From contig JABHWZ010000004.1 of NCBI GenBank assembly GCA_018657525.1, positions 90,245 through 154,244 on the forward strand: DNA of 64,000 nucleotides, in the 5' to 3' direction. A program made the translations under genes and the position numbers. Below the pieces are notes generated by a model. It was given only the letters and a program-made list of their open reading frames with translations. It had not been told where the DNA came from and ran no database searches. Shown piece after piece: positions 32,326 through 40,020 of the stretch. Position 1 is the first letter of the stretch; every line of letters starts with the position of its first letter. The DNA is from an archaeon. GTDB taxonomy: Archaea > Nanobdellota > Nanobdellia > Pacearchaeales > GW2011-AR1.

Positions 32326-32928
32326 CTAAGCAATCACAGGAAGTTCTTTTTCTTCAGGTTTAGCTAACATTGCCACTCCCTCATCAGTAAGCTTTGTTTC
32401 AATTTTTTCTCTTAAAGGAGCATAACTTTCTTCATCAAATATCTGAATAAAATTAGCCACCGCTTTATATTCCTCGGCAGTAGATTCAGCAGCTTTAACT
32501 TCGCCCTCGCCATACAATTGTTTATTTTTCAAGACTATTGCTGCCTTAGAATGTTTCTTTACAATAGATTCTAAGCTTTCTCCTCCAAACTTACCAAATT
32601 CTTGCCTGATTTGTTCGGCCTCCTTGTGTTTTGAAATTTGAGGAGAATAAAATCCAATCAAATCAATAGCAGATAATTTATTTTTGCCTCCAACATAATG
32701 TTTTAAACCCTCTCCAAGTGTTCTTTGAATATCTCTAGGATCGTCTCCCTCATTAAAAGTTTCCAAAAGGTTTTTCCCATCCTCACCCAAAGACAACGCT
32801 TCCAAAAGTCCTCTTACAGCCATTTGAGCCGCAGGCATATTTTCCTCTTTCAAATATCTAGCCCCGACAATAGCATACTGCCACTTTCTAATACTATCAT
32901 AATCGGGTGTTTCAGTTTTTTCTGTCAT
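32326..32928 (-). CDS. Hypothetical soluble protein
   Basis: 200 aa, unrecognised. All-helical pattern: KWQYAIVGARYLKEENMPAA, AVRGLLEALSLGEDGKNLL, AIDLIGFYSPQISKHKEAEQ, AAIVLKNKQLYGEGEVKAAE, then a winged or helical C-terminus LTDEGVAMLAKPEEKELPV. The repeated helix-turn patterns suggest a TPR-like or four-helix fold. Its own promoter region lies at 32930-32990. Confidence 0.55.
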   Translation of the reverse strand: MTEKTETPDYDSIRKWQYAIVGARYLKEENMPAAQMAVRGLLEALSLGEDGKNLLETFNEGDDPRDIQRTLGEGLKHYVGGKNKLSAIDLIGFYSPQISKHKEAEQIRQEFGKFGGESLESIVKKHSKAAIVLKNKQLYGEGEVKAAESTAEEYKAVANFIQIFDEESYAPLREKIETKLTDEGVAMLAKPEEKELPVIA

Positions 32929-32993
32929 ATTAATTCTACAACCTTATTCTTTATAAATCTTTCTATTTTGTTGTTATCTGTAAATAGTAACAA

Positions 32994-33533
32994 TTAATTT
33001 AATTTCTCGTAAACAATATTACTTTTACAAGGCAACTTAGAATTAACTTGCTTCAAAGTTTTTCTAGCCATTTGAATGGCTTTTTCATTAGGCAAATGAA
33101 TCTCAAAAATTGGAGCTCCAACTTTCATTATTGCAGCTTTCCCCATTGATTTCCCAAAACTTAACTGCATCCCGGTCTGCATACGATCTGCCCCTGCACC
33201 AGTAATCATTTTATTTTCTCTCTGAATATGATGTGGAAACGGAACAACTTTGAAAGCATACATTCCTGAAAGATTTTTATCTAATTTTTTATTAATAAAT
33301 TGACGGCAAGCCTCAAGAGCATTATGTCGAATCTGACATTTTTCAGTAGAAGCCATAATTAATTTATGCGGCAATTTTCCTTTTTCAATTAAGGCGAATT
33401 TTCCCATAACAAATTTAACAATTTTTTGAGGAGGAATAACTTTAATATAAGCCCGATTTTTCCTCTTACTTGTCCGAGTAAACGGAGTCACTTTTCTTTT
33501 TGAATACGCGTTTGCTTTTCTTAATGACGCCAT
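32994..33533 (-). CDS. rpl10e: Large-subunit ribosomal protein uL16 (L10e)
   Basis: 179 aa. Archaeal L10e signature: YSKRKVTPFTRTSKRKNRAY, RHNALEACRQFINKKL, FPHHIQRENKMITGAGADRM, QTGMQLSFGKSMGKAA. Binds the A-site/peptidyl transferase region of the large subunit. Length is typical. It is the distal gene of the eL33-MVYE-MVYE-uL16 operon, with a TAATG overlap. Confidence 0.96.
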   Translation of the reverse strand: MASLRKANAYSKRKVTPFTRTSKRKNRAYIKVIPPQKIVKFVMGKFALIEKGKLPHKLIMASTEKCQIRHNALEACRQFINKKLDKNLSGMYAFKVVPFPHHIQRENKMITGAGADRMQTGMQLSFGKSMGKAAIMKVGAPIFEIHLPNEKAIQMARKTLKQVNSKLPCKSNIVYEKLN

Positions 33534-33805
33534 TATTCAACTTTCGCCTCAACGACTTCTTTTAATTTAAATCCTACTTGATAACATCCATCTGAGCATC
33601 CAGTATTTCTAACTTCAACATAAACATCTGAATGATGGCTTCTAATTGAATCTGCTAAATCATAAGCATTATCTCCATCAAATACATTAACTGCTTCTCC
33701 AAATGATTTTCCAGAATCAACATCTCTGGGGGTTAATTTTCCTCTTTCTGGAGCAAAACCATCAACTTTCCCAATTCTAAAATTATTCCAAAATTCATAA
33801 ACCAT
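33533..33805 (-). CDS. MVYE-family small protein, copy 2
   Basis: 90 aa from the ATG at 33805. It starts MVYEFW, has RDVDSGKSF in the middle and ends GFKLKEVVEAK. These three blocks line up with the shorter neighbour at 33807-33998, and the two start junctions are also repeated (TAAATAAAATGGTTTATGAA), so this is a tandem duplication. A possible Cys pair (GCSDGC). Function unknown. Its position between eL33 and uL16 suggests a link with translation or just hitch-hiking expression. Confidence 0.65.
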   Translation of the reverse strand: MVYEFWNNFRIGKVDGFAPERGKLTPRDVDSGKSFGEAVNVFDGDNAYDLADSIRSHHSDVYVEVRNTGCSDGCYQVGFKLKEVVEAKVE

Positions 33806-33806
33806 T

Positions 33807-33998
33807 TTATTTAACCTCAACAATTTCTTTTAATTTAATATCCCACAAGGTATATCCATGAAGAACCCTACTTAACAGTTTTCCCTCAATTTCTCTAGTT
33901 CCCTTAGAAAGACCAACCACTTCAAAAGAATATATTTTACCTGAATCTAATTCTTTTCTATCAACCTTCTCAGCTTTTCCTTGATATTCATAAACCAT
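33807..33998 (-). CDS. MVYE-family small protein, copy 1
   Basis: 63 aa from the ATG at 33998, right after the eL33 stop. Order: MVYEYQGKAEKVDRKELDSG, then EVVGLSKG, ending LWDIKLKEIVEVK. A small beta-rich fold is likely. The frameshifted gene at 55415-55875 has a related block (GKKKIDRKEIDGEPPGF ... SLKG), so the family is larger. Function unknown. Confidence 0.65.
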   Translation of the reverse strand: MVYEYQGKAEKVDRKELDSGKIYSFEVVGLSKGTREIEGKLLSRVLHGYTLWDIKLKEIVEVK

Positions 33999-33999
33999 T

Positions 34000-34260
34000 T
34001 TATTTAATCTCCACATTTGTTGTAATTGCTTGACCAGGTAATCCCTTTTCAAAAATAGCTCTTACAACTCCTTTATTTCCATGAGCGCCGGCAATCTTTC
34101 CAGCAATTTCCTTACCTGCTGGAGACTTCCAAACTACTTCTTTTCCAACCAATTTTGTAGCCTCTTCTCGCGACTTAGAACTCTCTACTTCAATCAAAAA
34201 ATGTCGCTCTTTCACAACATGCCTTCCCCTTCTAAACTGCAAAACTTTTCCAGTTGTCAT
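34000..34260 (-). CDS. rpl35ae: Large-subunit ribosomal protein eL33 (L35Ae)
   Basis: About 86 aa from ATG at 34260 (frame open to a TTG at 34272). KVLQFRRGRHVVKERHFLIE, GKEVVWKSPAGKEIAGKI and AHGNKGVVRAIFEKGLPGQA are the L35Ae pattern. First gene of the operon with two MVYE proteins and uL16. Confidence 0.93.
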   Translation of the reverse strand: MTTGKVLQFRRGRHVVKERHFLIEVESSKSREEATKLVGKEVVWKSPAGKEIAGKIAGAHGNKGVVRAIFEKGLPGQAITTNVEIK

Positions 34261-34369
34261 GTTATTTAACAAGAAATTTAGTTTAAAAGGCTTTCGCAGG
34301 GGAAAAATACAATTAATTTTATATATTCTTAATTTGCACTATTTCTTTAAAACAAAACTTAATTTTTAA

Positions 34370-35491
34370 TTATTTCTCTAAAACAAAAATTCGACGACCA
34401 ACAATCTGTTTTCCTCTAAACTCATCAATTGGAAATCCTTTAACTAATTTCAATCCAGTTCTTTCCAAAATAAAATCAATGTTACAACCCTTCCTATCTT
34501 TAATTGTCCGAATTAACGGAGAAGTAAAAACAATTTTTCCAGAAATTTTGCCAGACAAATTATTCAAAACATCCACCATCAAATCTTCAAATTCTCTCAA
34601 CTGCTCTTTTGCTTTTTTCACAGTTGGAATTTTTCTATAAACTTCACCCAAATCTGGCTCACTCACCATAACATCAACATCAGAAATCGCAACTTTACTT
34701 GAATCATTATTAATCAAATCATAATCATCTTTAGAAAATTTAAACCACTTTAAATTTTCTCTTGCTCCCGCAATAGCTTTTTTATCATTATCCACTCCAA
34801 CAATTTTTAATTCTTGCAAAAGTGCTTCATCTAAAATAACCCCAATTCCACAAAACGCATCTAACAGTCTACCCCCCTCTTTAACACCAGAAAGATTAAT
34901 CATAATTTTTGCTAACCGAGGAGAAATCGCCAAAGACTCTCGACGCACCGGCTTTTCCATATCTCTTTTTTCTAAAGTTTTATAATCGCATTTTTGCACA
35001 ATTTTACCAAAATAATTTCTATTTAAATTATCTTCAAAAATAAAATACTGTTCATTAACATTACTCGAACTCACAATCCCTGACTTTCCCCCATTTTGCA
35101 TTTCCATTTCTGGTCTCAACTTTTTTTCAGTCGCTTTTAATTTTTCATTCTTAAATCTTTTTTTCAGATATAATGTAATTTCTTCAATTCCCTCTTCAGA
35201 AAAATCCCAAATTACATAATTTAATTTATTACTTTCTCCTAGATAAACTTCCTGTTTATCTAATTTATTTTCAATTTCTTGTTCATTCCCCGACGCCAAA
35301 ACAATCCCAATTCCAATAACTCCCCCCAAAGAATCCACTGCCCCCGCTTCAATTGTTTCACCAACTTCCACCAACAAAGCATTTTTATTCACAAAATAAT
35401 TTTCCATAGAATTTCCAGTTCTTTCCAAATAAGCAAAAACTTCTGCAACCGACAACTTTGGATTCCGTCCTAAAATAAATAAATATTTCAT
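34370..35491 (-). CDS. TrmG10/Trm11-like tRNA guanosine methyltransferase
   Basis: 373 aa. N-terminal THUMP-type domain (about 1-150; YLFILGRNPKLSVAEVFAYL, LNYVIWDFSE, KKLRPEMEMQNG), then a class I methyltransferase: PVRRESLAISPRLAKIMINL, motif I LLDAFCGIGVILDEAL, IVGVDNDKKAI. The amino-methylase motif IV expected as (D/N)PP(Y/F) reads SEPDLG here (DVMVSEPDLGEVY). Trm-G10 makes m2G/m22G10 in tRNA; whether this protein still does is open because of motif IV. Confidence 0.82.
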   Translation of the reverse strand: MKYLFILGRNPKLSVAEVFAYLERTGNSMENYFVNKNALLVEVGETIEAGAVDSLGGVIGIGIVLASGNEQEIENKLDKQEVYLGESNKLNYVIWDFSEEGIEEITLYLKKRFKNEKLKATEKKLRPEMEMQNGGKSGIVSSSNVNEQYFIFEDNLNRNYFGKIVQKCDYKTLEKRDMEKPVRRESLAISPRLAKIMINLSGVKEGGRLLDAFCGIGVILDEALLQELKIVGVDNDKKAIAGARENLKWFKFSKDDYDLINNDSSKVAISDVDVMVSEPDLGEVYRKIPTVKKAKEQLREFEDLMVDVLNNLSGKISGKIVFTSPLIRTIKDRKGCNIDFILERTGLKLVKGFPIDEFRGKQIVGRRIFVLEK

Positions 35492-35551
35492 AAAACAATA
35501 AGAAAAAGATAGTTTTTAAGGGTTATCTGAAAACAAAATGATATTTTAAAT

Positions 35552-35971
35552 TTATTCTCTAACTCCATTAAGAAGGGTCCATTCATTATAATGTTCCCAT
35601 GCCTGACTAAAAAATTCCGCGATCTCTTTATCTTGCATCCTACAAGAATATCGACTTAAAATTCTATCAGCTACCCTTTCCATAAAATCTCTCCCAGAAC
35701 CTTCAAAAGACATTTGAAAATCAGGTAAACTAAATTCCTCCAGTCTAATCTTTATATTCTCCTTGCAAAAACTCCAAAATTTATTAGGTTGAGGATTCCA
35801 AACTCTCTTTTTTCCATCATAAACTCTATCCACAAATAAATCTCCATAAATGTTATCTCTTTGGATATTCCCTCCCAAACGACAATTTCTTATCCCAGCA
35901 ATATAGTTCTTTCCATCCCTTTTAACAGGATATTCAAATTTTCTTTCAAGCGGAATTAATAAGTCACTCAT
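35552..35971 (-). CDS. Hypothetical protein (139 aa)
   Basis: Starts MSDLLIPLERKF at 35971 (frame open to 35986). Basic N-terminal half with a likely beta sheet (FEYPVKRDGKNYIAGIRNC), and a helical C-terminal half (SGRDFMERVADRILSRYSC; EIAEFFSQAWEHYNEW). No family recognised. Lies just downstream of the similarly unknown 171-aa gene with 22 nt between them. Confidence 0.55.
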   Translation of the reverse strand: MSDLLIPLERKFEYPVKRDGKNYIAGIRNCRLGGNIQRDNIYGDLFVDRVYDGKKRVWNPQPNKFWSFCKENIKIRLEEFSLPDFQMSFEGSGRDFMERVADRILSRYSCRMQDKEIAEFFSQAWEHYNEWTLLNGVRE

Positions 35972-35993
35972 AAAAAAACATAACATTTTCTAC

Positions 35994-36509
35994 TTATAAA
36001 GATTTATCTTCTCCAAACCCACTAATTATCCAATAATTCGTATCAGGTTCCATATATTTTGAATGATATTTTAAATTAACTCTTCCATCAAAAGTAATCT
36101 CAATCAAGTCATTATCTATCACTGACCTCAATATAGAACTTTTTGGCTCAGGAAAACCAACACGATAAGGATCAATTCCTCGTTGCTCCATCATCATTAT
36201 TTCATTCCCTCCTGAATCAACTACAAACCTTTCATAAGCCAAAATAAAACCTATTGGATAATACTCCAAAGGAAAATGAAAAACCTCCTCGGTATCAATT
36301 AACAAATACAAACCAGAATCATCTTTTCTAAAATCCAATTTTCTTTCAACTAAACTTTCACTAACTTTTTTCCTTCCTTGACTTTCATACTTTCCATTTT
36401 CTCTAACCCCTCCACAATCCCGAATAAATAAATCAATTGCAGAATAATTATCTAAACAAGTTCTTAAATTCTCAAAGTCTAATTCTTGCGGCAAATAATA
36501 CTGTTCCAT
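35994..36509 (-). CDS. Hypothetical protein (171 aa)
   Basis: No family recognised. Mixed alpha/beta: FENLRTCLDNYSAIDLFIRD, GLYLLIDTEEVFHFPLEYYP, GFILAYERFVV, EITFDGRVNLKYHS and a C-terminal NYWIISGFG strand. It starts 9 nt after the stop of the large NTase gene and probably shares its transcript. Confidence 0.55.
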   Translation of the reverse strand: MEQYYLPQELDFENLRTCLDNYSAIDLFIRDCGGVRENGKYESQGRKKVSESLVERKLDFRKDDSGLYLLIDTEEVFHFPLEYYPIGFILAYERFVVDSGGNEIMMMEQRGIDPYRVGFPEPKSSILRSVIDNDLIEITFDGRVNLKYHSKYMEPDTNYWIISGFGEDKSL

Positions 36510-36517
36510 TTTAAGAG

Positions 36518-38080
36518 TTATTTCTTCTTTTCAGTCAACTCTTTTCTCTGATTAAACTCGATCAAATCATTAATCAAAATACTCGCATCTCTCCGCGCTT
36601 CATCAACTTTCTTTGAATTCAATTTTCCTTTCTTAAACTCTTTACGCGCTGAAACAATATTATTCAAAATTCTCAAAGACAGCGACGGAAAAATACCCTT
36701 CTTAACAAAATTCTTCTCAAAATCTTCTAAAATCTTTTCTTGCGATTTTGCATTAGTTATTCCTTTTAACAAATCAAACACATCAGAATAAATTTTCTCA
36801 ATTGTCTTTTCATCTGACCGCTTCTCAATATCTTTTCTTAATTCTTTAAGTTTCTTAAGATAAGCTTCAGTTTCTTTCATCATATTATCTATATCTTTTC
36901 CAGAAATTTTATATTTCAAATCATGTTCATATTCTTTAAACTGCTTAACTGCTTTTTCCAAAATAGCTATATCTTTTTTAGTCAGCAACTTTTCCTTTTT
37001 TACAAAAATCTCTTCCATTTTAGTTACTGTCTCTTTATGTGTCGGAGGAGCATTACCTGCAAGCATAATCAAAGCTTGTGATGGATTCAAAACCGCATAA
37101 TAAATGTCAACCATCGCGTCGATTAATCTTCGGTTCACCATTTGCGCTGCCTTATCTGCTGTCTTCATAAACATATCAATTGACTCTGGCGACGGTTTCA
37201 ATTTACCCATCCTCAAAAGAGCTTTCCAAGGCATAAACGTCCCCTTATCATAAAGTGGGACACCATCTCGAATAAAAGTAAAAATAACTGGCGAAGCATC
37301 CTTTACCGATTCCCAAAAATCAGTCAACAAATAAGTCTGAATATGTAAAGTATTTTTAACCCCTGCTAAATTAGCTGCCTCTGCCACAAACTGCTGGACT
37401 ATCCCTCTCAATCTTTCTTTTAATTCCAACCGAGACATTCTTTTAACATCAGTATCATTAATAATTATAGCAACATCAACATCAGAAGTTTTCGTTGCCT
37501 CTCCACGAATAAAACTCCCAACAACAACATAAGATACAACATATTTCTCAAATTTTTGCAATACCAAAGATCTGTGAATCTGGGCAAACCTTAAAGCCCC
37601 TAAAAATCCTTTATCATAAATCGGCATTGACATCGCCACAGCATAAGCCAAATCAAATTTAGAATCCAAACACGATTCCCAAATATCAACAGGAGTTTTA
37701 ATCTGCATCCACATTTTTTGTTTAAGTTTCAAAGAATCAATATGCTTAATAACTTCTTTTTGGATATCAGGGATTTTCTTAAACTGATCTTCAGGCACTA
37801 CCATATAGAGATGCATATGTTTCTCAGTCTGTTTCGGAACCTCTTCCTCGTCGATAAAAAGCTTAATTGACTGCGGAGGTAAAACTCCTAACGCAATTGT
37901 AAATTTATATTTTTTAAGAATCCAATCCTTTAATTTATCTAAATCTTTTTTAGTTTCATCAAATTCTTTTTTTACTTCTTGATTACTTTGAGGAATCTGT
38001 GCCTTGTTCACAGAATACTTCCCCCCTAAATTCATTCCAGGAATATCCTGATCTATCTTAGAGATGTCATCTTTGGCCAT
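36518..38080 (-). CDS. Large nucleotidyltransferase-helical protein
   Basis: 520 aa. Residues 1-115 form an N-terminal domain seen with LKDWILKKYKFTIALGVLPP. A first region (about 115-155) is helix-rich. The NTase core is VVVGSFIRGEATKTSDVDVA (about 192-211) with third acidic site LHIQTYLL. Then HEPN-like helices (MFMKTADKAAQMVNRRLIDA, MVDIYYAVLNPSQALIML), a coiled coil (about 340-420) and a final helical unit. Paralogue of 30998-31888. Possibly a conserved tRNA- or protein-modifying enzyme of the lineage; the target is unknown. Confidence 0.75.
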   Translation of the reverse strand: MAKDDISKIDQDIPGMNLGGKYSVNKAQIPQSNQEVKKEFDETKKDLDKLKDWILKKYKFTIALGVLPPQSIKLFIDEEEVPKQTEKHMHLYMVVPEDQFKKIPDIQKEVIKHIDSLKLKQKMWMQIKTPVDIWESCLDSKFDLAYAVAMSMPIYDKGFLGALRFAQIHRSLVLQKFEKYVVSYVVVGSFIRGEATKTSDVDVAIIINDTDVKRMSRLELKERLRGIVQQFVAEAANLAGVKNTLHIQTYLLTDFWESVKDASPVIFTFIRDGVPLYDKGTFMPWKALLRMGKLKPSPESIDMFMKTADKAAQMVNRRLIDAMVDIYYAVLNPSQALIMLAGNAPPTHKETVTKMEEIFVKKEKLLTKKDIAILEKAVKQFKEYEHDLKYKISGKDIDNMMKETEAYLKKLKELRKDIEKRSDEKTIEKIYSDVFDLLKGITNAKSQEKILEDFEKNFVKKGIFPSLSLRILNNIVSARKEFKKGKLNSKKVDEARRDASILINDLIEFNQRKELTEKKK

Positions 38081-38137
38081 AGTGAAAAAAGTAAAATCTT
38101 ACTTATAAATGTTTTGAATTATCTTTTAAAATAATCA

Positions 38138-38173
38138 GGAAGAGGTATCGAATGCCTCTATGCGAAGTGTTCC
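38138..38173. repeat. GC-rich hairpin downstream of the tRNA-Val copy
   Basis: AGAGG-TATCGAATG-CCTCT (38141-38159) closed further out by GGA/TCC. The following ATGCGAAGTGTT resembles TTTGCGGAGTGCT of the 38-nt repeats at 3056 and 8015. Sits in the leader of the minus-strand NTase gene. Confidence 0.4.
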
Positions 38174-38218
38174 AATTCAAATGAGAAAGAACGACGAGCA
38201 TATCGAGGTTTGATTAAT

Positions 38219-38295
38219 GGTCCCACGAGGAACCTGTTCCACAGGTTCTTGTGCCCCGAAGGGGTATCGGCGTCGGATGTAAATCCTCGCTCGTC
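38219..38295 (-). pseudogene. Degenerate tRNA-Val 3' copy interrupted by a double hairpin
   Basis: On the minus strand it contains GACGA, an anticodon-loop-like TTTACA and CCGA, is then interrupted by element B where the T loop should be, and ends CCTCGTGGGACCATT exactly like the intact tRNA-Val 124 nt upstream. It cannot fold as a tRNA. The 15-nt identity makes it look like an attachment-site remnant. Confidence 0.75.
38231..38264 (-). mobile_element. Double-hairpin element B (in tRNA-Val copy)
   Basis: Plus-strand reading: AACCTG-TTCCA-CAGGTT, spacer CTTGTG, CCCC-GAA-GGGG, then TAT. Same architecture, loop GAA and near-identical spacer as element A at 21496-21527, with compensated differences in both stems. 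Mobility is inferred. Confidence 0.65.
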
Positions 38296-38343
38296 CGCTA
38301 TTGAAATTCTGAAGCGAACGAAACCCAAGGCTTCGATTCAAAT

Positions 38344-38414
38344 GGTCCCACGAGGAATCGAACCTCGGTTTATTCGGTGTAAACGAATCGTCTTAGCCGT
38401 TGGACTATGAGACC
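38344..38414 (-). tRNA. tRNA-Val (TAC)
   Basis: 71 nt. Acceptor GGTCTCA/TGGGACC, anticodon arm ATTCG-TTTACAC-CGAAT (anticodon TAC), T arm CGAGG-TTCGATT-CCTCG. Its D stem has three good pairs. A TATA-like TTTTAAAAAGC lies about 30 nt upstream on the minus strand. CCA not encoded. Confidence 0.95.
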
Positions 38415-38478
38415 TTATATCTAATTTGATATAAGTTAAGCTTTTTAAAATTATTCTTTTGAGAAATTTAATAAAAAA

Positions 38479-38739
38479 CTATCTATAAACCTCATAGGAA
38501 TATTCAAATTTATCTTGAAACATTCCCCCATAGGATTTTTCATTCACTAACAAAATAATTTTTCCATCAACTTCTTCTGCTACTTTTCTTAAACCTTCTT
38601 GAATTGAAGAAATTGAACTAAACAAAGGAGTTTGACCTAAAGCAACTCTTTCCAAATTTGACAATTCAATCCCTTTTTCTTCCACCATTTCTCTATTTAA
38701 AATAACAGGAAAATTATCATCAAAAATTAAGGGATTCAC
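38479..38739 (-). CDS. NFPVIL-family small protein
   Basis: 86 aa from a GTG at 38739 (an ATG at 38760 is also open). DDNFPVILNREMVEEKGIEL matches NFPVILDRNEVEQLGIDL of the gene at 9414-9695. The C-terminal half has a helix (SIQEGLRKVAEEVDGKIILL) and ends with EYSYEVY. The GTG start gives the same short N-terminus as the paralogue and a 20-nt overlap with the upstream gene. Function unknown. Confidence 0.55.
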   Translation of the reverse strand: MNPLIFDDNFPVILNREMVEEKGIELSNLERVALGQTPLFSSISSIQEGLRKVAEEVDGKIILLVNEKSYGGMFQDKFEYSYEVYR

Positions 38740-38932
38740 TTTCTTCCTCCATTGGATCAATTATACTAAACCCTCCTCTAAGTTCCCATCCTGCACAAGC
38801 TCGAGTTCCATCTGCCTGTACTATTTGTAAATCCTCTGAATCAGGTTCACGATAAACCCCGTTATCAAAATCATATCCTTCATCAAAACTTCTTTCGCCA
38901 TTCAAAAGCTCTTCCAAGTCATAGTTCTCCAT
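38720..38932 (-). CDS. Small acidic hypothetical protein
   Basis: 70 aa from MENYDLEELL (ATG at 38932). Very acidic, with DEGYDFDNGVY and a central IVQADGTRACAGWELRG. It overlaps the NFPVIL gene downstream. No family recognised; a binding partner or antitoxin-like role is possible but unsupported. Confidence 0.45.
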   Translation of the reverse strand: MENYDLEELLNGERSFDEGYDFDNGVYREPDSEDLQIVQADGTRACAGWELRGGFSIIDPMEEESESLNF

Positions 38933-38984
38933 AAAAACCCAACTTACCAAATACTTTTAAATCTTACTTTTTTACTAAAATTAA

Positions 38985-39055
38985 GCGTGGATAGTTTATT
39001 GGTAGAATATATCGTTGCCAACGATGTGAGCTGGGTTCGATTCCCAGTCCGCGCA
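38985..39055 (+). tRNA. tRNA-Gly (GCC)
   Basis: 71 nt. Acceptor GCGTGGA/TCCGCGC with discriminator A, anticodon loop TTGCCAA (GCC), T arm CTGGG-TTCGATT-CCCAG. TATA-like CTTTTAAATC is about 28 nt upstream. Its 3' two-thirds is copied at 40021-40110. Confidence 0.95.
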
Positions 39056-39149
39056 TATAGTATCTATTGAATAATCTACTCCATGAAAAACAACACATTC
39101 TACGAGGGTAATAATCTACAAATAACAAAATAAACAAACAGAGGGTTGT

Positions 39150-39224
39150 TCACTTTACTACCCAATTTCCAAGAAAATAACTTAATATTCCAATTACTGT
39201 CCCAATAACAAACCCTTTTAACAT
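39150..39224 (-). CDS. 24-aa hydrophobic peptide
   Basis: ATG at 39224, MLKGFVIGTVIGILSYFLGN then WVVK. One TM helix. Its start overlaps the stop of the small ORF at 39218-39310 (ATGTTAA). Either two coupled micro-proteins or one two-helix protein split by a frameshift. Confidence 0.35.
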   Translation of the reverse strand: MLKGFVIGTVIGILSYFLGNWVVK

Positions 39225-39310
39225 ATCTCCAGTCCAAGTAAAGATATACAAAAGTTTCCAACAACAACTATAATTGCAAAGATAAGGCTTGCTTTATACA
39301 AATATTTCAT
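39218..39310 (-). CDS. 30-aa hydrophobic peptide
   Basis: ATG at 39310: MKYLYKASLIFAIIVVVGNF then CISLLGLEIC. A single TM helix. Followed by an overlapping ORF for a second helix at 39150-39224. Both lie in the segment bounded by tRNA-Gly and its partial copy. Confidence 0.35.
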   Translation of the reverse strand: MKYLYKASLIFAIIVVVGNFCISLLGLEIC

Positions 39311-39360
39311 AAGAAAAATAAGAAAAGTGTATCCTTAAATATTAATAGATAATAACTTGT

Positions 39361-39885
39361 TTATTGACTTGCTTCTAATCTTGTAATGTGTCTGGGTCTT
39401 CTTGTAACATACTGGTCCCCTTTTTGATAAAAACCAGTCTCCTGGGGATCTCCTTCAACTTTTACTGCATGGTTTTTACCGCAACCCGAGCACCAAGCAT
39501 TATCATAGAACCATAAATTACCTTTGCTAAATCCCACCCTCTCTCCTTGAACGAACATTTGGTTTACAGATTCTTTTGGAACAACTCCGTCCAGAATATT
39601 TACAACAACCAAGCTCCCTTCATCAATTTTTATCTTTAAATTATAGATTGATTTTCCAAGAGTTAAAGTTTCATTAGAATATGCTTGAGAAACGAACCCT
39701 TGGATGTTTTTTGCACCCACTTTTTCTATTCTTGGAGCAACATAATTTTCTTCAAGAATAGTTCCTCGAATAAGGTCATTAGAAGCTTCTAATCTTTTTT
39801 CTAGCTCTTTCTTATTTGCTACTTTGGGACAGCAACCAGTAATGGCCAATGTAGCTGCAACAACTAAGGCTAATGTTTTTTTCAT
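39361..39885 (-). CDS. Predicted lipoprotein in the tRNA-Gly-bounded segment
   Basis: 174 aa. Signal peptide KKTLALVVAATLAITGCC with an ITGC lipobox-like end. The mature part has a helix (NKKELEKRLEASNDLI), a beta domain (IYNLKIKIDEGSLVVVNILD) and a CSGCGKNHAVKVEGD motif with a C-x2-C pair. Surface-anchored, function unknown. It is the only sizeable gene between tRNA-Gly (38985) and its truncated copy (40021), so it may be cargo of an integrated element. Confidence 0.65.
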   Translation of the reverse strand: MKKTLALVVAATLAITGCCPKVANKKELEKRLEASNDLIRGTILEENYVAPRIEKVGAKNIQGFVSQAYSNETLTLGKSIYNLKIKIDEGSLVVVNILDGVVPKESVNQMFVQGERVGFSKGNLWFYDNAWCSGCGKNHAVKVEGDPQETGFYQKGDQYVTRRPRHITRLEASQ

Positions 39886-40020
39886 AACATCATTATTGAA
39901 AAACTATTTATAAACCTTTCTGCATGCTATCACTTTAAAAATACAACAATTAATTTTCTTAAGCTAAATAATCACTTGTTTATTTACTCAAATTATAATT
40001 TAGATAACTATCCCTCTTTT

